From Bacillota bacterium (GTDB taxonomy: Bacteria > Bacillota > Bacilli > ZCTH02-B2): a DNA stretch of 47,786 bases. Every line of letters begins with the position of its first letter. Position 1 is the stretch's first letter. A program made the translations under genes and the position numbers. Below are positions 14,582-22,759 of this stretch, piece after piece. The stretch covers positions 1 to 47,786 of the forward strand of contig PKQY01000011.1 of the NCBI GenBank assembly GCA_017577895.1, written 5' to 3'. Under the pieces are notes generated by a model. The model saw only the letters and a list, made by a program, of their open reading frames with translations. It made no database searches and was not told the DNA's origin.

Positions 14582-16216
14582 TTACTGCATTCCCCGGTCG
14601 AGACACCGGTACTGAATCGCTTCGGCCACGTGGGAAACGTCCACCGTTTCCGCTTCGTCCAAATCGGCGATGGTCCGGGCCACTTTAAGAATGCGGTCGT
14701 GGGCGCGGGCACTCAGCCCCAACGAATAAAACGCCTCCCGCAACAAGGCGGCCGCCTCTTTGTGAAGCTTCACCACCTTGCGCACCCATTGCGGCGGCAT
14801 CTGGGCGTTGAATTGCACGCCTTTTGGGCCTCGGGCAAATCGCTCCCGCTGGATGTCCCACACCCGGGCCAGCCGCCGGCGCACTTCGGCAGAACTTTCT
14901 TCTTCCCCATCACCCGCCAGATGCCCATATTCCACCCGCGGCACCTCGATCTGGATGTCGATGCGATCCAACAGCGGGCCGGAAAGCTTGCTGCGGTACC
15001 GCTGGATTTGCATCGGCGTGCACGTGCAGACATGTTGCTCATCTTCGGCACCAAAAAAGCCGCATGGACACGGATTGAGCGAACAGACCAGGGTCAGAAC
15101 CGCTGGATAGCGCAACGTCATCCGGGCCCGGGACAGCGTCACTTCCCCGTCTTCCAGCGGCTGACGCAACACTTCCAGCGTCTTGCGGGAAAACTCGGGC
15201 AGCTCGTCCAAAAACAGCACGCCTCGATGGGCCAAACTCACTTCCCCCGGCCGCGGCACGTTTCCGCCGCCAATGAGGCCTGCCTGGGAAATGGAATGGT
15301 GCGGCGCCCGGAACGGCCGCTCCCGGATCAGGCGCCCCCGCTCCTTCAACAGCCCGGCCACGCTGTAAATTTTTGTTACTTCCAGTGCCTCTTCCATGGA
15401 TAAGGGGGGCAGGATACCCGGCAAGCTGCGGGCCAGCATCGTCTTGCCCGAACCCGGCGGGCCGATCATGAGCAAATTGTGCATTCCCGCCGCTGCCACG
15501 ATCAATGCCCGTTTTGCCTGGTCTTGTCCTTTGATGTCCGCCAAATCCACTGCCGCATCTTGCGCTGCCTCTTTCGGACTGGATGGAACATCCGCCGAAC
15601 CATCCCGCCCCGTCGGCATCCTGTGGCCGTCCACCGCCGCCGCTGTTTCCTTGTGGACGGACAACAATGTCGACCTTAAATGAATCGTCTTTAATGCCAC
15701 CTTCTTCGGTTCCCGCACCGCGGCCACCGCTTCCAACAGATGGGCCACCGGATACACCTGAATTCCGTCGATGAGGGCCGCCTCTTCCCCGTTTTCCGCC
15801 GGTACCACCACAGTTTCAAACCCTTTTTCCTTCGCCGCCATGACCATGGCCAGCACCCCGTGTACGGAACGGACGGCGCCGTCCAAGGCCACTTCCCCGA
15901 TCCAAAGCACTTTTTCAAGGCCTGAAGAAGGCAACTGGCCATCGGCCCACAAGATGCCTAAGGCGATGGCCAAATCAAAAGCGGAACCTTCTTTCTTCAT
16001 GTCGGCCGGCGCCAGATTGACCGTGATGCGCTGCAGCGGAAACTGAAAGCCGCTGTTGCGGATGGCCGCCCGCACCCGCTCCCGCGCTTCCCGGACCGCT
16101 GAATCGGGCAGGCCGACGATGTCAAACTGGGGCAAGCCGTTGGCGATGTCTACTTCCACTTCGACGACATAGCCGTCGACACCGAAGACCGCCGCGCTGA
16201 ACAATTTCGTATACAT
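14582..16216 (-). CDS. comM: ComM/YifB family Mg-chelatase-like AAA ATPase
   Basis: The product is 544 residues, slightly longer than the usual ~500. The N-terminal ChlI/Lon-S5-like domain opens MYTKLFSAAVFGVDGY. A variable linker follows (residues ~195-225, rich in D, A and S). The AAA+ Mg-chelatase domain then has Walker A GPPGSGKTML (near 250), Walker B FLDELPEFS and LNPCPCG with clustered cysteines. The C-terminal chelatase domain ends the protein. In Gram-negatives ComM is a hexameric branch-migration helicase promoting recombination in transformation; that role here is by homology. The ATG has AGGAG about nine bases upstream. It has its own promoter (16246-16275) and no partner gene. 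Confidence 0.93.
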   Translation of the reverse strand: MYTKLFSAAVFGVDGYVVEVEVDIANGLPQFDIVGLPDSAVREARERVRAAIRNSGFQFPLQRITVNLAPADMKKEGSAFDLAIALGILWADGQLPSSGLEKVLWIGEVALDGAVRSVHGVLAMVMAAKEKGFETVVVPAENGEEAALIDGIQVYPVAHLLEAVAAVREPKKVALKTIHLRSTLLSVHKETAAAVDGHRMPTGRDGSADVPSSPKEAAQDAAVDLADIKGQDQAKRALIVAAAGMHNLLMIGPPGSGKTMLARSLPGILPPLSMEEALEVTKIYSVAGLLKERGRLIRERPFRAPHHSISQAGLIGGGNVPRPGEVSLAHRGVLFLDELPEFSRKTLEVLRQPLEDGEVTLSRARMTLRYPAVLTLVCSLNPCPCGFFGAEDEQHVCTCTPMQIQRYRSKLSGPLLDRIDIQIEVPRVEYGHLAGDGEEESSAEVRRRLARVWDIQRERFARGPKGVQFNAQMPPQWVRKVVKLHKEAAALLREAFYSLGLSARAHDRILKVARTIADLDEAETVDVSHVAEAIQYRCLDRGMQ

Positions 16217-16245
16217 GGCAATCGTCTCCTATTTATTTCAAGACG

Positions 16246-16275
16246 ATTATATCGATTCGGATCTATTTGAATCAA
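16246..16275 (-). promoter_or_regulatory. Promoter of comM
   Basis: On the minus strand TTGATT (16275-16270), an 18-bp spacer and a perfect TATAAT (16251-16246) lie about 30 nt before the start codon. Confidence 0.65.
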
Positions 16276-16360
16276 GGAATCCTTGCGAACCAGAATTGCC
16301 AAAGGTTCGTCCCCACATATGCCCCATTCCTGCTAAAATGGGCCTATGGGGGAAACCGCG

Positions 16361-17224
16361 ATGAGCAAGACAAACCATCGACAACTCGTTCAACCGTTTT
16401 TGAAATGGGCCGGCGGCAAACGGCAACTGTTGCCGGACATTGTCCGCCACATCCCGAAACAATTTGGCACGTATTATGAACCGTTCTTAGGAGCAGGAGC
16501 GGTTCTTTTTCACTTGCAGCCGAAACGGGCCGTGGTCAACGACATCAATGCAGAGCTGATGAACACATACATCGTCATCCGGGACGATATTGACGGGTTG
16601 ATCGCCGATCTGAAAAAACACAAAAACGAAAAGGAATATTTTTATCGCCTGCGGAACTTGGACCGGCAGGCCGATTACCGCCAATTGTCGGCGACGCAAA
16701 GGGCCTCCCGCCTCATTTATTTGAACAAAACGTGTTACAACGGCTTGTTCCGCGTCAACCGGCATGGCTTCTTCAACGTGCCTTTCGGAAGATACAAAAA
16801 CCCGCAAATTGTCAATGAACCGGTCTTGCGGGCTGTACACCAATATTTGAACTCGGCAGATATTACGTTACTCAACACTGACTTTGAACAAGCGGTGGCC
16901 ACCGCCCAACCCGGCGACTTTGTGTACTTTGACCCGCCCTACGATCCGGTTTCCGACACCTCCAACTTTACGGATTACAGCTGCGGCGGCTTCGGCAAAA
17001 CGGAACAGAAACGCTTGCGGGACGTCTTCGTCGCCCTGGACCGGCGGGGCTGCAAAGTGTTGCTGAGCAATTCGGCCACCGATTTCATCAAAAACTTGTA
17101 TGACGGCTACCGCATTGTCACCGTCCAAGCCAATCGCAACATCAACTCCGATGCCACGAAACGGGGAAAAGTCGCCGAGGTGTTGATCATGAATTACGAT
17201 CCGGAACAAGAAAACGGCGACTGA
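16361..17224 (+). CDS. dam: DNA adenine methylase (Dam/DpnM type, D12 class)
   Basis: The product is about 287 residues, normal for D12-class N6-adenine methyltransferases. The motif order is alpha type: FLKWAGGKRQLLP at the N-terminus, the SAM-binding FLGAGA near 43, then the catalytic DPPYDP near 190. LNKTCYNGLFRVN in between is typical of GATC-specific members such as Dam and DpnM. The frame opens at 16346, but the ATG at 16361 follows GGGGGA by about 7-8 bases and is preferred. No restriction endonuclease lies beside it, so it appears to be an orphan methylase. Recognition of GATC is inferred from family, not proven. Its 3' end forms one arm of the terminator of the convergent opuAC gene. 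Confidence 0.92.
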   Translation: MSKTNHRQLVQPFLKWAGGKRQLLPDIVRHIPKQFGTYYEPFLGAGAVLFHLQPKRAVVNDINAELMNTYIVIRDDIDGLIADLKKHKNEKEYFYRLRNLDRQADYRQLSATQRASRLIYLNKTCYNGLFRVNRHGFFNVPFGRYKNPQIVNEPVLRAVHQYLNSADITLLNTDFEQAVATAQPGDFVYFDPPYDPVSDTSNFTDYSCGGFGKTEQKRLRDVFVALDRRGCKVLLSNSATDFIKNLYDGYRIVTVQANRNINSDATKRGKVAEVLIMNYDPEQENGD

Positions 17225-17239
17225 TGGAACAGTCGCCGT
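17206..17239 (-). terminator. Terminator of the opuA operon, overlapping the dam 3' end
   Basis: ACGGCGACT and AGTCGCCGT form a 9-bp perfect stem with an 8-nt loop (17214-17239). On the minus strand it is followed by TTTTCTTGTTC and directly follows the opuAC stop. The far arm is inside the dam coding sequence. Confidence 0.75.
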
Positions 17240-18150
17240 CATCTCCCCAACCAATCATCAACCACCCCGCGGTTTTCTTCAATCCACCGTTTGGCCGCTT
17301 CGTCTTCCTCCATCCCTTCTTTGAAAATGTAACTTTCCAACGTACCCAACTGCTCCTCGGTCATCTTGAAGTTTTTCAACCAGGTGCTCACTTCCGGAAA
17401 TCGCTCGCTAAAGCTTCTATGCGCCACGGTGTGCAATTCTTCCGGTTCCCCAAACGCCTTCTTGGGATCTTCCAAATATTTTAAATCCCATTCCGTAAAC
17501 ATCCAGTGAGGCCGCCATGCGGCGATGACAATGGGCCTCTGGTTTTTCACCGCGTTGTCCAAAGCGCTCAACATGGCCGCTTCGCTGGAAGCCACCAGTT
17601 TCAGCGACAACCCGTACTCGGGAATGACTTTTTCCTCAATGAGACGCATCAAACCGGCCCCGGCATCAATTCCCGTAATTTCGCCGTTGAACAAGTCTTT
17701 GTGTTCCTCCAGGTCCTCAATCGAATTGACTTCCTCGACATAGGTCGGAACTGCCAATCCGAGATCGGCTTGTCCGCCGTACCATACGCCGTAGTCTTCC
17801 AACTGCTCTTGATATTTCTCCCAATACGCTTCATGGGTAATCGGCAACCAGGCGTCGAGGAACACATCCAAGTCCCCGTTGGCCAGACCCGTATAAAGCG
17901 GCGCCGCATCCAATTGTTGCAACGTCACTTGATATCCTTCCTCTGCCAAGATCACCTTCCACAAATGGGATACGGCGATGTCTTCCGCCCAGTTCACCAT
18001 CCCGATGCGAATCGTGTCGGATTGGGCACCGTTGCCTTCGCCGTCCCCCGCCTCTTCCCCGGAAGGAGCCGACGCACCGCCACATCCGGCGGCCAAGCAC
18101 ACCATTCCCAATGTCAGCAACAACGTCCACCAAAATCGTGTTTTCAGCAA
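17239..18150 (-). CDS. opuAC: Glycine betaine/proline ABC transporter substrate-binding lipoprotein, OpuAC
   Basis: The product is about 303 residues from the TTG at 18150, which has AAGGAGG seven bases upstream; the longer open frame to 18261 lacks a ribosome site. The N-terminus is a lipoprotein signal ending in the lipobox LAAGC, followed by an acidic Gly/Ser/Glu linker. The OpuAC/ProX-like domain begins DTIRIGMVNWAEDIAVSHL and continues GDLDVFLDAWLPITHEAYW. Trp residues that could form the aromatic cage for quaternary amines are present. It delivers compatible solute to OpuAB/OpuAA, genes immediately upstream, for osmoprotection. A terminator follows at once. Whether the ligand is betaine, proline betaine or choline cannot be told. 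Confidence 0.92.
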   Translation of the reverse strand: MLKTRFWWTLLLTLGMVCLAAGCGGASAPSGEEAGDGEGNGAQSDTIRIGMVNWAEDIAVSHLWKVILAEEGYQVTLQQLDAAPLYTGLANGDLDVFLDAWLPITHEAYWEKYQEQLEDYGVWYGGQADLGLAVPTYVEEVNSIEDLEEHKDLFNGEITGIDAGAGLMRLIEEKVIPEYGLSLKLVASSEAAMLSALDNAVKNQRPIVIAAWRPHWMFTEWDLKYLEDPKKAFGEPEELHTVAHRSFSERFPEVSTWLKNFKMTEEQLGTLESYIFKEGMEEDEAAKRWIEENRGVVDDWLGR

Positions 18151-18202
18151 GGCAATTCCTCCTTCATTCCATTTATCCCTTTGAGACGAGTATCGTTTCG
18201 GA

Positions 18203-19051
18203 TTAACGGCCTTTGTCCTGAATGTTGAACCGATCCCCCACCCGTTGCGTGATGCGGTCAAGAATCATGGCCAAAATGACGACGGCAATCCCGTATTCAA
18301 ACCCCATGCCGGTCTCCAGGCGACTCAATGCCCGGGTCACGCCGTCGCCCAGCCCTCCAGCGCCAATCAACGACGCAATGACCACCATCGACAGCGACAA
18401 CATGATCGTCTGATTCATGCCTGCCATCATCGTCGGCAAGGCCAGCGGCAATTGAACTTTCAACAACATTTGCACGGGCGAGGAACCGAACGCCCGGGCG
18501 GCTTCCACCAATTGGCTTGGCACTTGCCGAATGCCGAGGTCCGTCAGCCGGATGACCGGCGGCATGGCGAACACCATCGTCGCAAAAGCTGCCGGCATCA
18601 AGCCAATGCCAAAAAACGCCATGGCGGGAAGCAAGTAGACAAACGAAGGCAACGTCTGCATAACATCGAGAATCGGAACCACAACGGCATGCACCCGCTC
18701 GTTTTTTGCCGACCAGATACCGATGGGAATGCCGATGATGAAACAGAGCAACGAGGAGACGAGGACGAGGCTCAAAGTGAGCAAAAACGGATCCCAAAAG
18801 CCCAGATTGGCGATCAACAACAGCCCCGCGGCCGTGCCGAGCGCCAGCTTCCATCCCGCCAAATACCAGCAAAAAGCCGCCACCAACAAGATGAGAAGCC
18901 ACCACGGAAACCATTGCAACAAACTGTTCAGCCCTTCGATCAAAAACACAACGGCGGAAGAGATCAAGTCAAACAGAGGTCCCAACGTGCGGTCCATCCA
19001 CCCCACCAGCAGGTCAACCCACGTCGCCAGCGGCAGTCGGGCCATTTCCAT
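18203..19051 (-). CDS. opuAB: Glycine betaine/proline ABC transporter permease, OpuAB
   Basis: The product is about 282 residues from ATG 19051, preceded by AGGAGG eight bases upstream; the open frame continues to 19102 but without a ribosome site. It has several membrane segments and the ABC inner-membrane signature EAARAFGSSPVQMLLKVQLP near 200, where the ATPase couples. LIGAGGLG further on is also typical of ProW/OpuAB. The gene overlaps the 3' end of opuAA by 38 nt and is followed by opuAC 52 nt later, giving the order ATPase-permease-receptor. The permease and binding protein are separate genes here. Confidence 0.94.
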   Translation of the reverse strand: MEMARLPLATWVDLLVGWMDRTLGPLFDLISSAVVFLIEGLNSLLQWFPWWLLILLVAAFCWYLAGWKLALGTAAGLLLIANLGFWDPFLLTLSLVLVSSLLCFIIGIPIGIWSAKNERVHAVVVPILDVMQTLPSFVYLLPAMAFFGIGLMPAAFATMVFAMPPVIRLTDLGIRQVPSQLVEAARAFGSSPVQMLLKVQLPLALPTMMAGMNQTIMLSLSMVVIASLIGAGGLGDGVTRALSRLETGMGFEYGIAVVILAMILDRITQRVGDRFNIQDKGR

Positions 19052-20255
19052 GCTTCCCACCTCCTCCTGAAGCCAACGCTTCCAGCACCGATCCCCGGAC
19101 AATCACCCCCAACAGCCGTTCCTGTTCATCGATGACGGCCAAGGGCGCCTTGGCGTTGGCCACCACCGGCAATATGTCTTCCACCGGCTGATCCGGATGA
19201 ACGCGGTCAAAGTCTTGGGACAGCCGCGACAAAATATCCCGTTCTCCTTTTTCCGTCGCTTCAAAGGCGGCGTCCGCCGTCAACAAGCCCAATAAGCGCC
19301 GGTTCCGCTCGACAACGAAAATGCTGGAAATGCCGCTGGAACGCATCTGTTTCAACGCCACCCGCGGCCCGTCTTTCGGCGTGATGACCGGCTCTGGTTT
19401 TTTCATCACGTCTTGCGCCGTCAACACTTTCGTCTTGTCCACGCCCCGCACGAAACGGGCCACATAATCGTTGGCCGGCTGCCCGATGATTTCTTCCGGC
19501 GTGCCGATTTGGACAATGCGGCCGTTCAACATCAACGCGATGCGATCGCCTAACTTCAACGCCTCATTTAAGTCGTGGGTAATGAAAACAATCGTTTTTT
19601 GCATATTGCTCTGCAAATTCAACAACTCGTCCTGCATTTCTTCGCGGATGAGCGGATCAAGGGCGGAAAAGGCCTCGTCCATCAGCAAGATGTCCGGGTC
19701 AGTGCACAACGCCCGCGCCAGCCCGACCCGTTGTTGCATCCCGCCGCTTAGCTGCCCCGGCAGCTTGTCTTCCCAGCCGGCCAAACCGACCAGAGAAAGG
19801 GACTGTCTGGCCCTTTCGTGCCGCTCTTTCCGGGGAACACCTTGAACTTCCAACCCGTAGGCCACGTTGTCCAACACTGTCCGATGCGGGAACAGGGCAA
19901 ACTGTTGAAACACCATGCTGATGCGCTTTTGCCGCAACTGGCGCATGGCTTTTTCGTCCAACTTCGTGATGTTTTGTCCGCCGATCCAGATTTCCCCTTC
20001 CGTCGGCTCAATCAGACGGTTCAAGCACCGCAACAATGTCGACTTGCCGCTCCCCGACAAACCCATGATGACGAAAATTTCGCCGGGGTAAATGTCAAAC
20101 TCCGCTTGACAGACGCCAACCGTCGTACCCAATTTCTTGAGAATCTCTGCCTTGTCCTTCCCTTGGCGCAACATGTCCAACGCCTTTTCCGGATGAGGCC
20201 CGAACACTTTCGTCAGTCGCCGCACCCGGATAATCGGTTCTTGTACCTCAGTCAA
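19014..20255 (-). CDS. opuAA: Glycine betaine/proline ABC transporter ATPase with CBS domains, OpuAA
   Basis: The product is 413 residues, the ProV/OpuAA length. Walker A is GLSGSGKSTLL (about residue 70), the Q-loop VFQQFALFPHRT, the signature LSGGMQQRVGLARAL, Walker B ILLMDEAFSALDP and the H-loop ITHDLNEA. The C-terminal ~130 residues hold tandem CBS domains, which in OpuA sense ionic strength at the membrane and switch transport on. The start is probably TTG at 20255, with GGAGG about 11 bases upstream. A promoter lies at 20347-20376 with an AT palindrome in the leader. The last ~17 residues are low complexity and overlap opuAB, a common operon trait. Confidence 0.94.
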   Translation of the reverse strand: MTEVQEPIIRVRRLTKVFGPHPEKALDMLRQGKDKAEILKKLGTTVGVCQAEFDIYPGEIFVIMGLSGSGKSTLLRCLNRLIEPTEGEIWIGGQNITKLDEKAMRQLRQKRISMVFQQFALFPHRTVLDNVAYGLEVQGVPRKERHERARQSLSLVGLAGWEDKLPGQLSGGMQQRVGLARALCTDPDILLMDEAFSALDPLIREEMQDELLNLQSNMQKTIVFITHDLNEALKLGDRIALMLNGRIVQIGTPEEIIGQPANDYVARFVRGVDKTKVLTAQDVMKKPEPVITPKDGPRVALKQMRSSGISSIFVVERNRRLLGLLTADAAFEATEKGERDILSRLSQDFDRVHPDQPVEDILPVVANAKAPLAVIDEQERLLGVIVRGSVLEALASGGGGKHGNGPTAAGDVG

Positions 20256-20305
20256 AACGGGCTATTCCTCCATTTCAATCGTCAAAATTGTTTATTTTAT
20301 TAATT

Positions 20306-20323
20306 TTATATTTTAAAATATAA
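20306..20323. promoter_or_regulatory. AT-only 18-bp palindrome in the opuA leader
   Basis: TTATATTTTAAAATATAA is a perfect palindrome within an A/T tract in otherwise GC-rich sequence. It lies between the predicted start of transcription and the opuAA ribosome site. It could bind a GbsR/OpuAR-type osmoregulator, whose known targets are AT-rich, or only reflect base composition. Confidence 0.35.
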
Positions 20324-20346
20324 TAAAAAATATCGGTCACTTTTTC

Positions 20347-20376
20347 ACTGTACCATTCAACGTCAAAGATTGTCAA
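20347..20376 (-). promoter_or_regulatory. Promoter of the opuA operon
   Basis: On the minus strand TTGACA (20376-20371), an 18-bp spacer and TACAGT (20352-20347) precede opuAA by about 90 nt. The 336-nt gap 20256-20591 holds this promoter, the palindrome and the glcD terminator, and no gene. Confidence 0.6.
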
Positions 20377-20530
20377 AGTATGTAATACGGGATTATGTTC
20401 CTTGACCCGTCCTATCCCGAGATGAGCGAAGATGAGAGACAAGATCCTCCCAATTGTTCGCATATCCGGCCATCTCTTCCGTTTTCAGGGTTAGTTTGCC
20501 CTTTTTCATGTAGAAAAAGCCGGGAACACA

Positions 20531-20566
20531 ACAAAAAAAGCTTCGGTGTCTTGTCGACACCGAAGC
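20531..20566 (-). terminator. Strong terminator after glcD
   Basis: On the minus strand GCTTCGGTGTC and GACACCGAAGC form an 11-bp perfect stem with a 5-nt loop, followed by TTTTTTTG. It lies about 25 nt after the glcD stop and closes the pdh-lut-glcD gene run. Confidence 0.92.
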
Positions 20567-20591
20567 GAGATTCCCTCCATGAACCTATGTG

Positions 20592-21959
20592 TCAATCCGG
20601 CAGCACTTTGCCGGGGTTGAGGATGTTGTTCGGATCCAACGCTTGTTTGATGGCTTTCATCACGGCCACCGATTCGCCCCGTTCCGCCGCCAAGTATTGG
20701 ATTTTCCCCAAGCCGATGCCGTGTTCGCCGGTACAAGTGCCGCCATGTTCCAACGCGTACCGGACAATCTGTTCATTCACCGCTTTTGCCCTTTCGATGT
20801 CTTTCGGATCGTTCGGATCCATCATAAAGGCGGCGTGGAAGTTGCCGTCCCCCACATGGCCGAAAAGGGCCGCGTGAATGCCGTGCGTATCGATCAGCCG
20901 GCGGGCGTATCGGATGGCTTCCGGCAACAGAGAGATGGGCACACAGACATCGGTGGCCATCAACGTTTTCCCCGGCGCGGTAGCCGCAATGGCAAAGGCG
21001 GCCTGATGCCGGGCCTCCCACAGCAATTCCCGCGCCTTTTGATCCGTTTCTTGCTGAAAAGCCCGGCAACCGTGCTGCATCGCCACCCGCCGGGCCTCTT
21101 CGACGTCGTGGAGCACCGTCTGTTTCGGACCGCTGAATTCGAGGAACAGCGTGGGGGCCACTTCATACGCCGTCTTTTTAAATTTGTTGACGGCATCGAC
21201 CGTGTAGGCGTCCACCAGCTCCACCTTGCCGACGGCGATGCCGGACGACAACATCTCGACGGCCGCCTCGCCGGCCGACGTTTCGTCGGGAAACACCGCC
21301 CGGGCCGCCACCGCCGCCTCCGGAATTCCGTAGAGGCGCACCGTCACCTCGGTGATGACGCCCAACGTCCCTTCCGAGCCGACAAACAGCCCGGTCAAAT
21401 GGTAACCGGCCGACGATTTGACCGCCATCCCGCCGGTCTGGATGATCCGCCCGTCGGCCAGCACCACTTCCAATCCCAACACTTGTTGCCGCATGACGCC
21501 GTACCGCACCGCATTGGTGCCGCTGGCGTTGGTGGCCGCCATCCCGCCGAAAGTGGCATCGGCCCCCGGATCGACGGGGAAAAACAAACCGTACGGTCGC
21601 AATTGCCGGTTCAACTGACTGCGGGTGACGCCGGCTTCGACGCGGGCCAGAAAATCTTGCGGCCGCACTTCCAGCACCCGGTTCATCAAGGTCATATCGA
21701 GGCTGATACCGCCCTGCACGGGAATGACATGACCTTCCAGGCTGCTCCCGACCCCAAAGGGGACGACCGGTATCCGGTGTTCGTTGGCAAAACGGAGCAC
21801 CTTTTGCACTTCCCATTTATCTTTCGGAAAAACCACCACATCCGGCCGGTGGGGACGGTGGTACGTCAAATCCCTGCCATGCTGCTCCAACACCGTTTCG
21901 TTCACCGTCACCCGCCGTTCATCGGGAATGAGTTGACGCAACGCTTCCACCCAAGACAT
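20592..21959 (-). CDS. glcD: FAD-linked oxidase, GlcD-type (D-lactate/glycolate dehydrogenase subunit)
   Basis: The product is 455 residues, normal for GlcD/D-LDH-like enzymes of the PCMH/VAO family. The FAD-binding PCMH domain shows VPFGVGSSLEGH, VDPGADATFGGMAATNASG and GSEGTLGVITEVTVRLYG. The C-terminal cap domain ends in GEHGIGLGK, which carries conserved His residues. It oxidises a 2-hydroxy acid, most likely D-lactate or glycolate, passing electrons to an acceptor. The ATG has GGGGG six bases upstream and lies 11 nt after the lutC stop, so it is co-transcribed with the L-lactate genes. D-lactate is the most economical reading; glycolate or D-2-hydroxyglutarate remain possible. Confidence 0.9.
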   Translation of the reverse strand: MSWVEALRQLIPDERRVTVNETVLEQHGRDLTYHRPHRPDVVVFPKDKWEVQKVLRFANEHRIPVVPFGVGSSLEGHVIPVQGGISLDMTLMNRVLEVRPQDFLARVEAGVTRSQLNRQLRPYGLFFPVDPGADATFGGMAATNASGTNAVRYGVMRQQVLGLEVVLADGRIIQTGGMAVKSSAGYHLTGLFVGSEGTLGVITEVTVRLYGIPEAAVAARAVFPDETSAGEAAVEMLSSGIAVGKVELVDAYTVDAVNKFKKTAYEVAPTLFLEFSGPKQTVLHDVEEARRVAMQHGCRAFQQETDQKARELLWEARHQAAFAIAATAPGKTLMATDVCVPISLLPEAIRYARRLIDTHGIHAALFGHVGDGNFHAAFMMDPNDPKDIERAKAVNEQIVRYALEHGGTCTGEHGIGLGKIQYLAAERGESVAVMKAIKQALDPNNILNPGKVLPD

Positions 21960-21970
21960 GGCCTTCCCCC

Positions 21971-22759
21971 TTACTCCTTCCAGTCTACGGCCTCATCCCA
22001 GTCCAACACGACGGCCGCCAGTTCCCGGGGACCGTGAACCCCCTTGACGATTTGCATCTCGATATCGGCACTGCTGCTCGGTCCGCTGACGAAGTTGATG
22101 GACGACGGCAACTGTCCTTGCCGATGGCACTGCCGAAGACGGGGCATCAAGTCGGACAGGCGGCCTTGAATTTGCCGGCGATGAACAAACACGAGATGCA
22201 CCTCCGGCACGAGGCTCACGCTGCGGCCTTTCCCCGGTCCGCTGAACATCACGACCGTGCCGGTTTCAGCCAAAGCGGCATCGGCCCACGTGATGCCCAA
22301 TTGGGCTTCTTTGGCCAATTCAATCCAACGGCGATGCCCTGTGGATTCGTCGGCTTGCCAGAAGTGCCATTCCACGCCTGCTTCCGCCAGCAGTTCCGGC
22401 AAGTTCAAGGCCTCCAGCCGGGCATCCCTCCACAAAACGGCCCGCCGCACTTGTTTTTGCTGGACCCACTCCGCCAACCGTTGTTGCCACGCGTGATGCG
22501 TCTGAACCCGCCAAACTTGTCCTCCTTGGGACTGCAGCGTCTTGCAAAACAGGTCCACCAAATCGTCCTGGGTCTTATGATCGTAACGCCCGTCCCACGG
22601 ATGGGAGGTAAAACGAAGCGGCCGCACGTCGGCCATCCGCCGCCGCGGACGGCCCAGCCTCTGAGCCAGATGTTGCAGGAAAGCTTCTTTGTTCCTTTCA
22701 TCGTGCATTTCGTCGAAGGACTCCACCGTTCCGCTGTAGGTGCGCCCGACATCGCTCAC
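21971..22759 (-). CDS. lutC: L-lactate utilization protein LutC
   Basis: The product is about 262 residues of the LutC/YkgG family. GITWADAALAETGTVVMFSGPGKGRSVSLVPEVH in two blocks near 165-200 is the family core, and FVSGPSSSADIEMQ near 230 is the typical C-terminal block. LutC works with LutA and LutB to oxidise L-lactate to pyruvate. The open frame extends to 22846, but the GTG at 22759 overlaps the lutB stop (GTGA) and has AAGGAGG ten bases upstream, so I take it as the start. The N-terminal ~30 residues before EAFLQHLAQRLG are variable. It sits in the standard order lutA-lutB-lutC. Confidence 0.92.
   Translation of the reverse strand: MSDVGRTYSGTVESFDEMHDERNKEAFLQHLAQRLGRPRRRMADVRPLRFTSHPWDGRYDHKTQDDLVDLFCKTLQSQGGQVWRVQTHHAWQQRLAEWVQQKQVRRAVLWRDARLEALNLPELLAEAGVEWHFWQADESTGHRRWIELAKEAQLGITWADAALAETGTVVMFSGPGKGRSVSLVPEVHLVFVHRRQIQGRLSDLMPRLRQCHRQGQLPSSINFVSGPSSSADIEMQIVKGVHGPRELAAVVLDWDEAVDWKE

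Noticed and set aside
16361..17224. Restriction-modification system around the adenine methylase
   Set aside because: Neighbours are comM and the opuA operon; no endonuclease-like gene is present, so the methylase is treated as an orphan.
20589..22037. Rightward frame of 482 codons antisense to glcD
   Set aside because: His/Arg/Gly-rich translation typical of antisense frames in GC-rich genes; glcD on the other strand has all family motifs.
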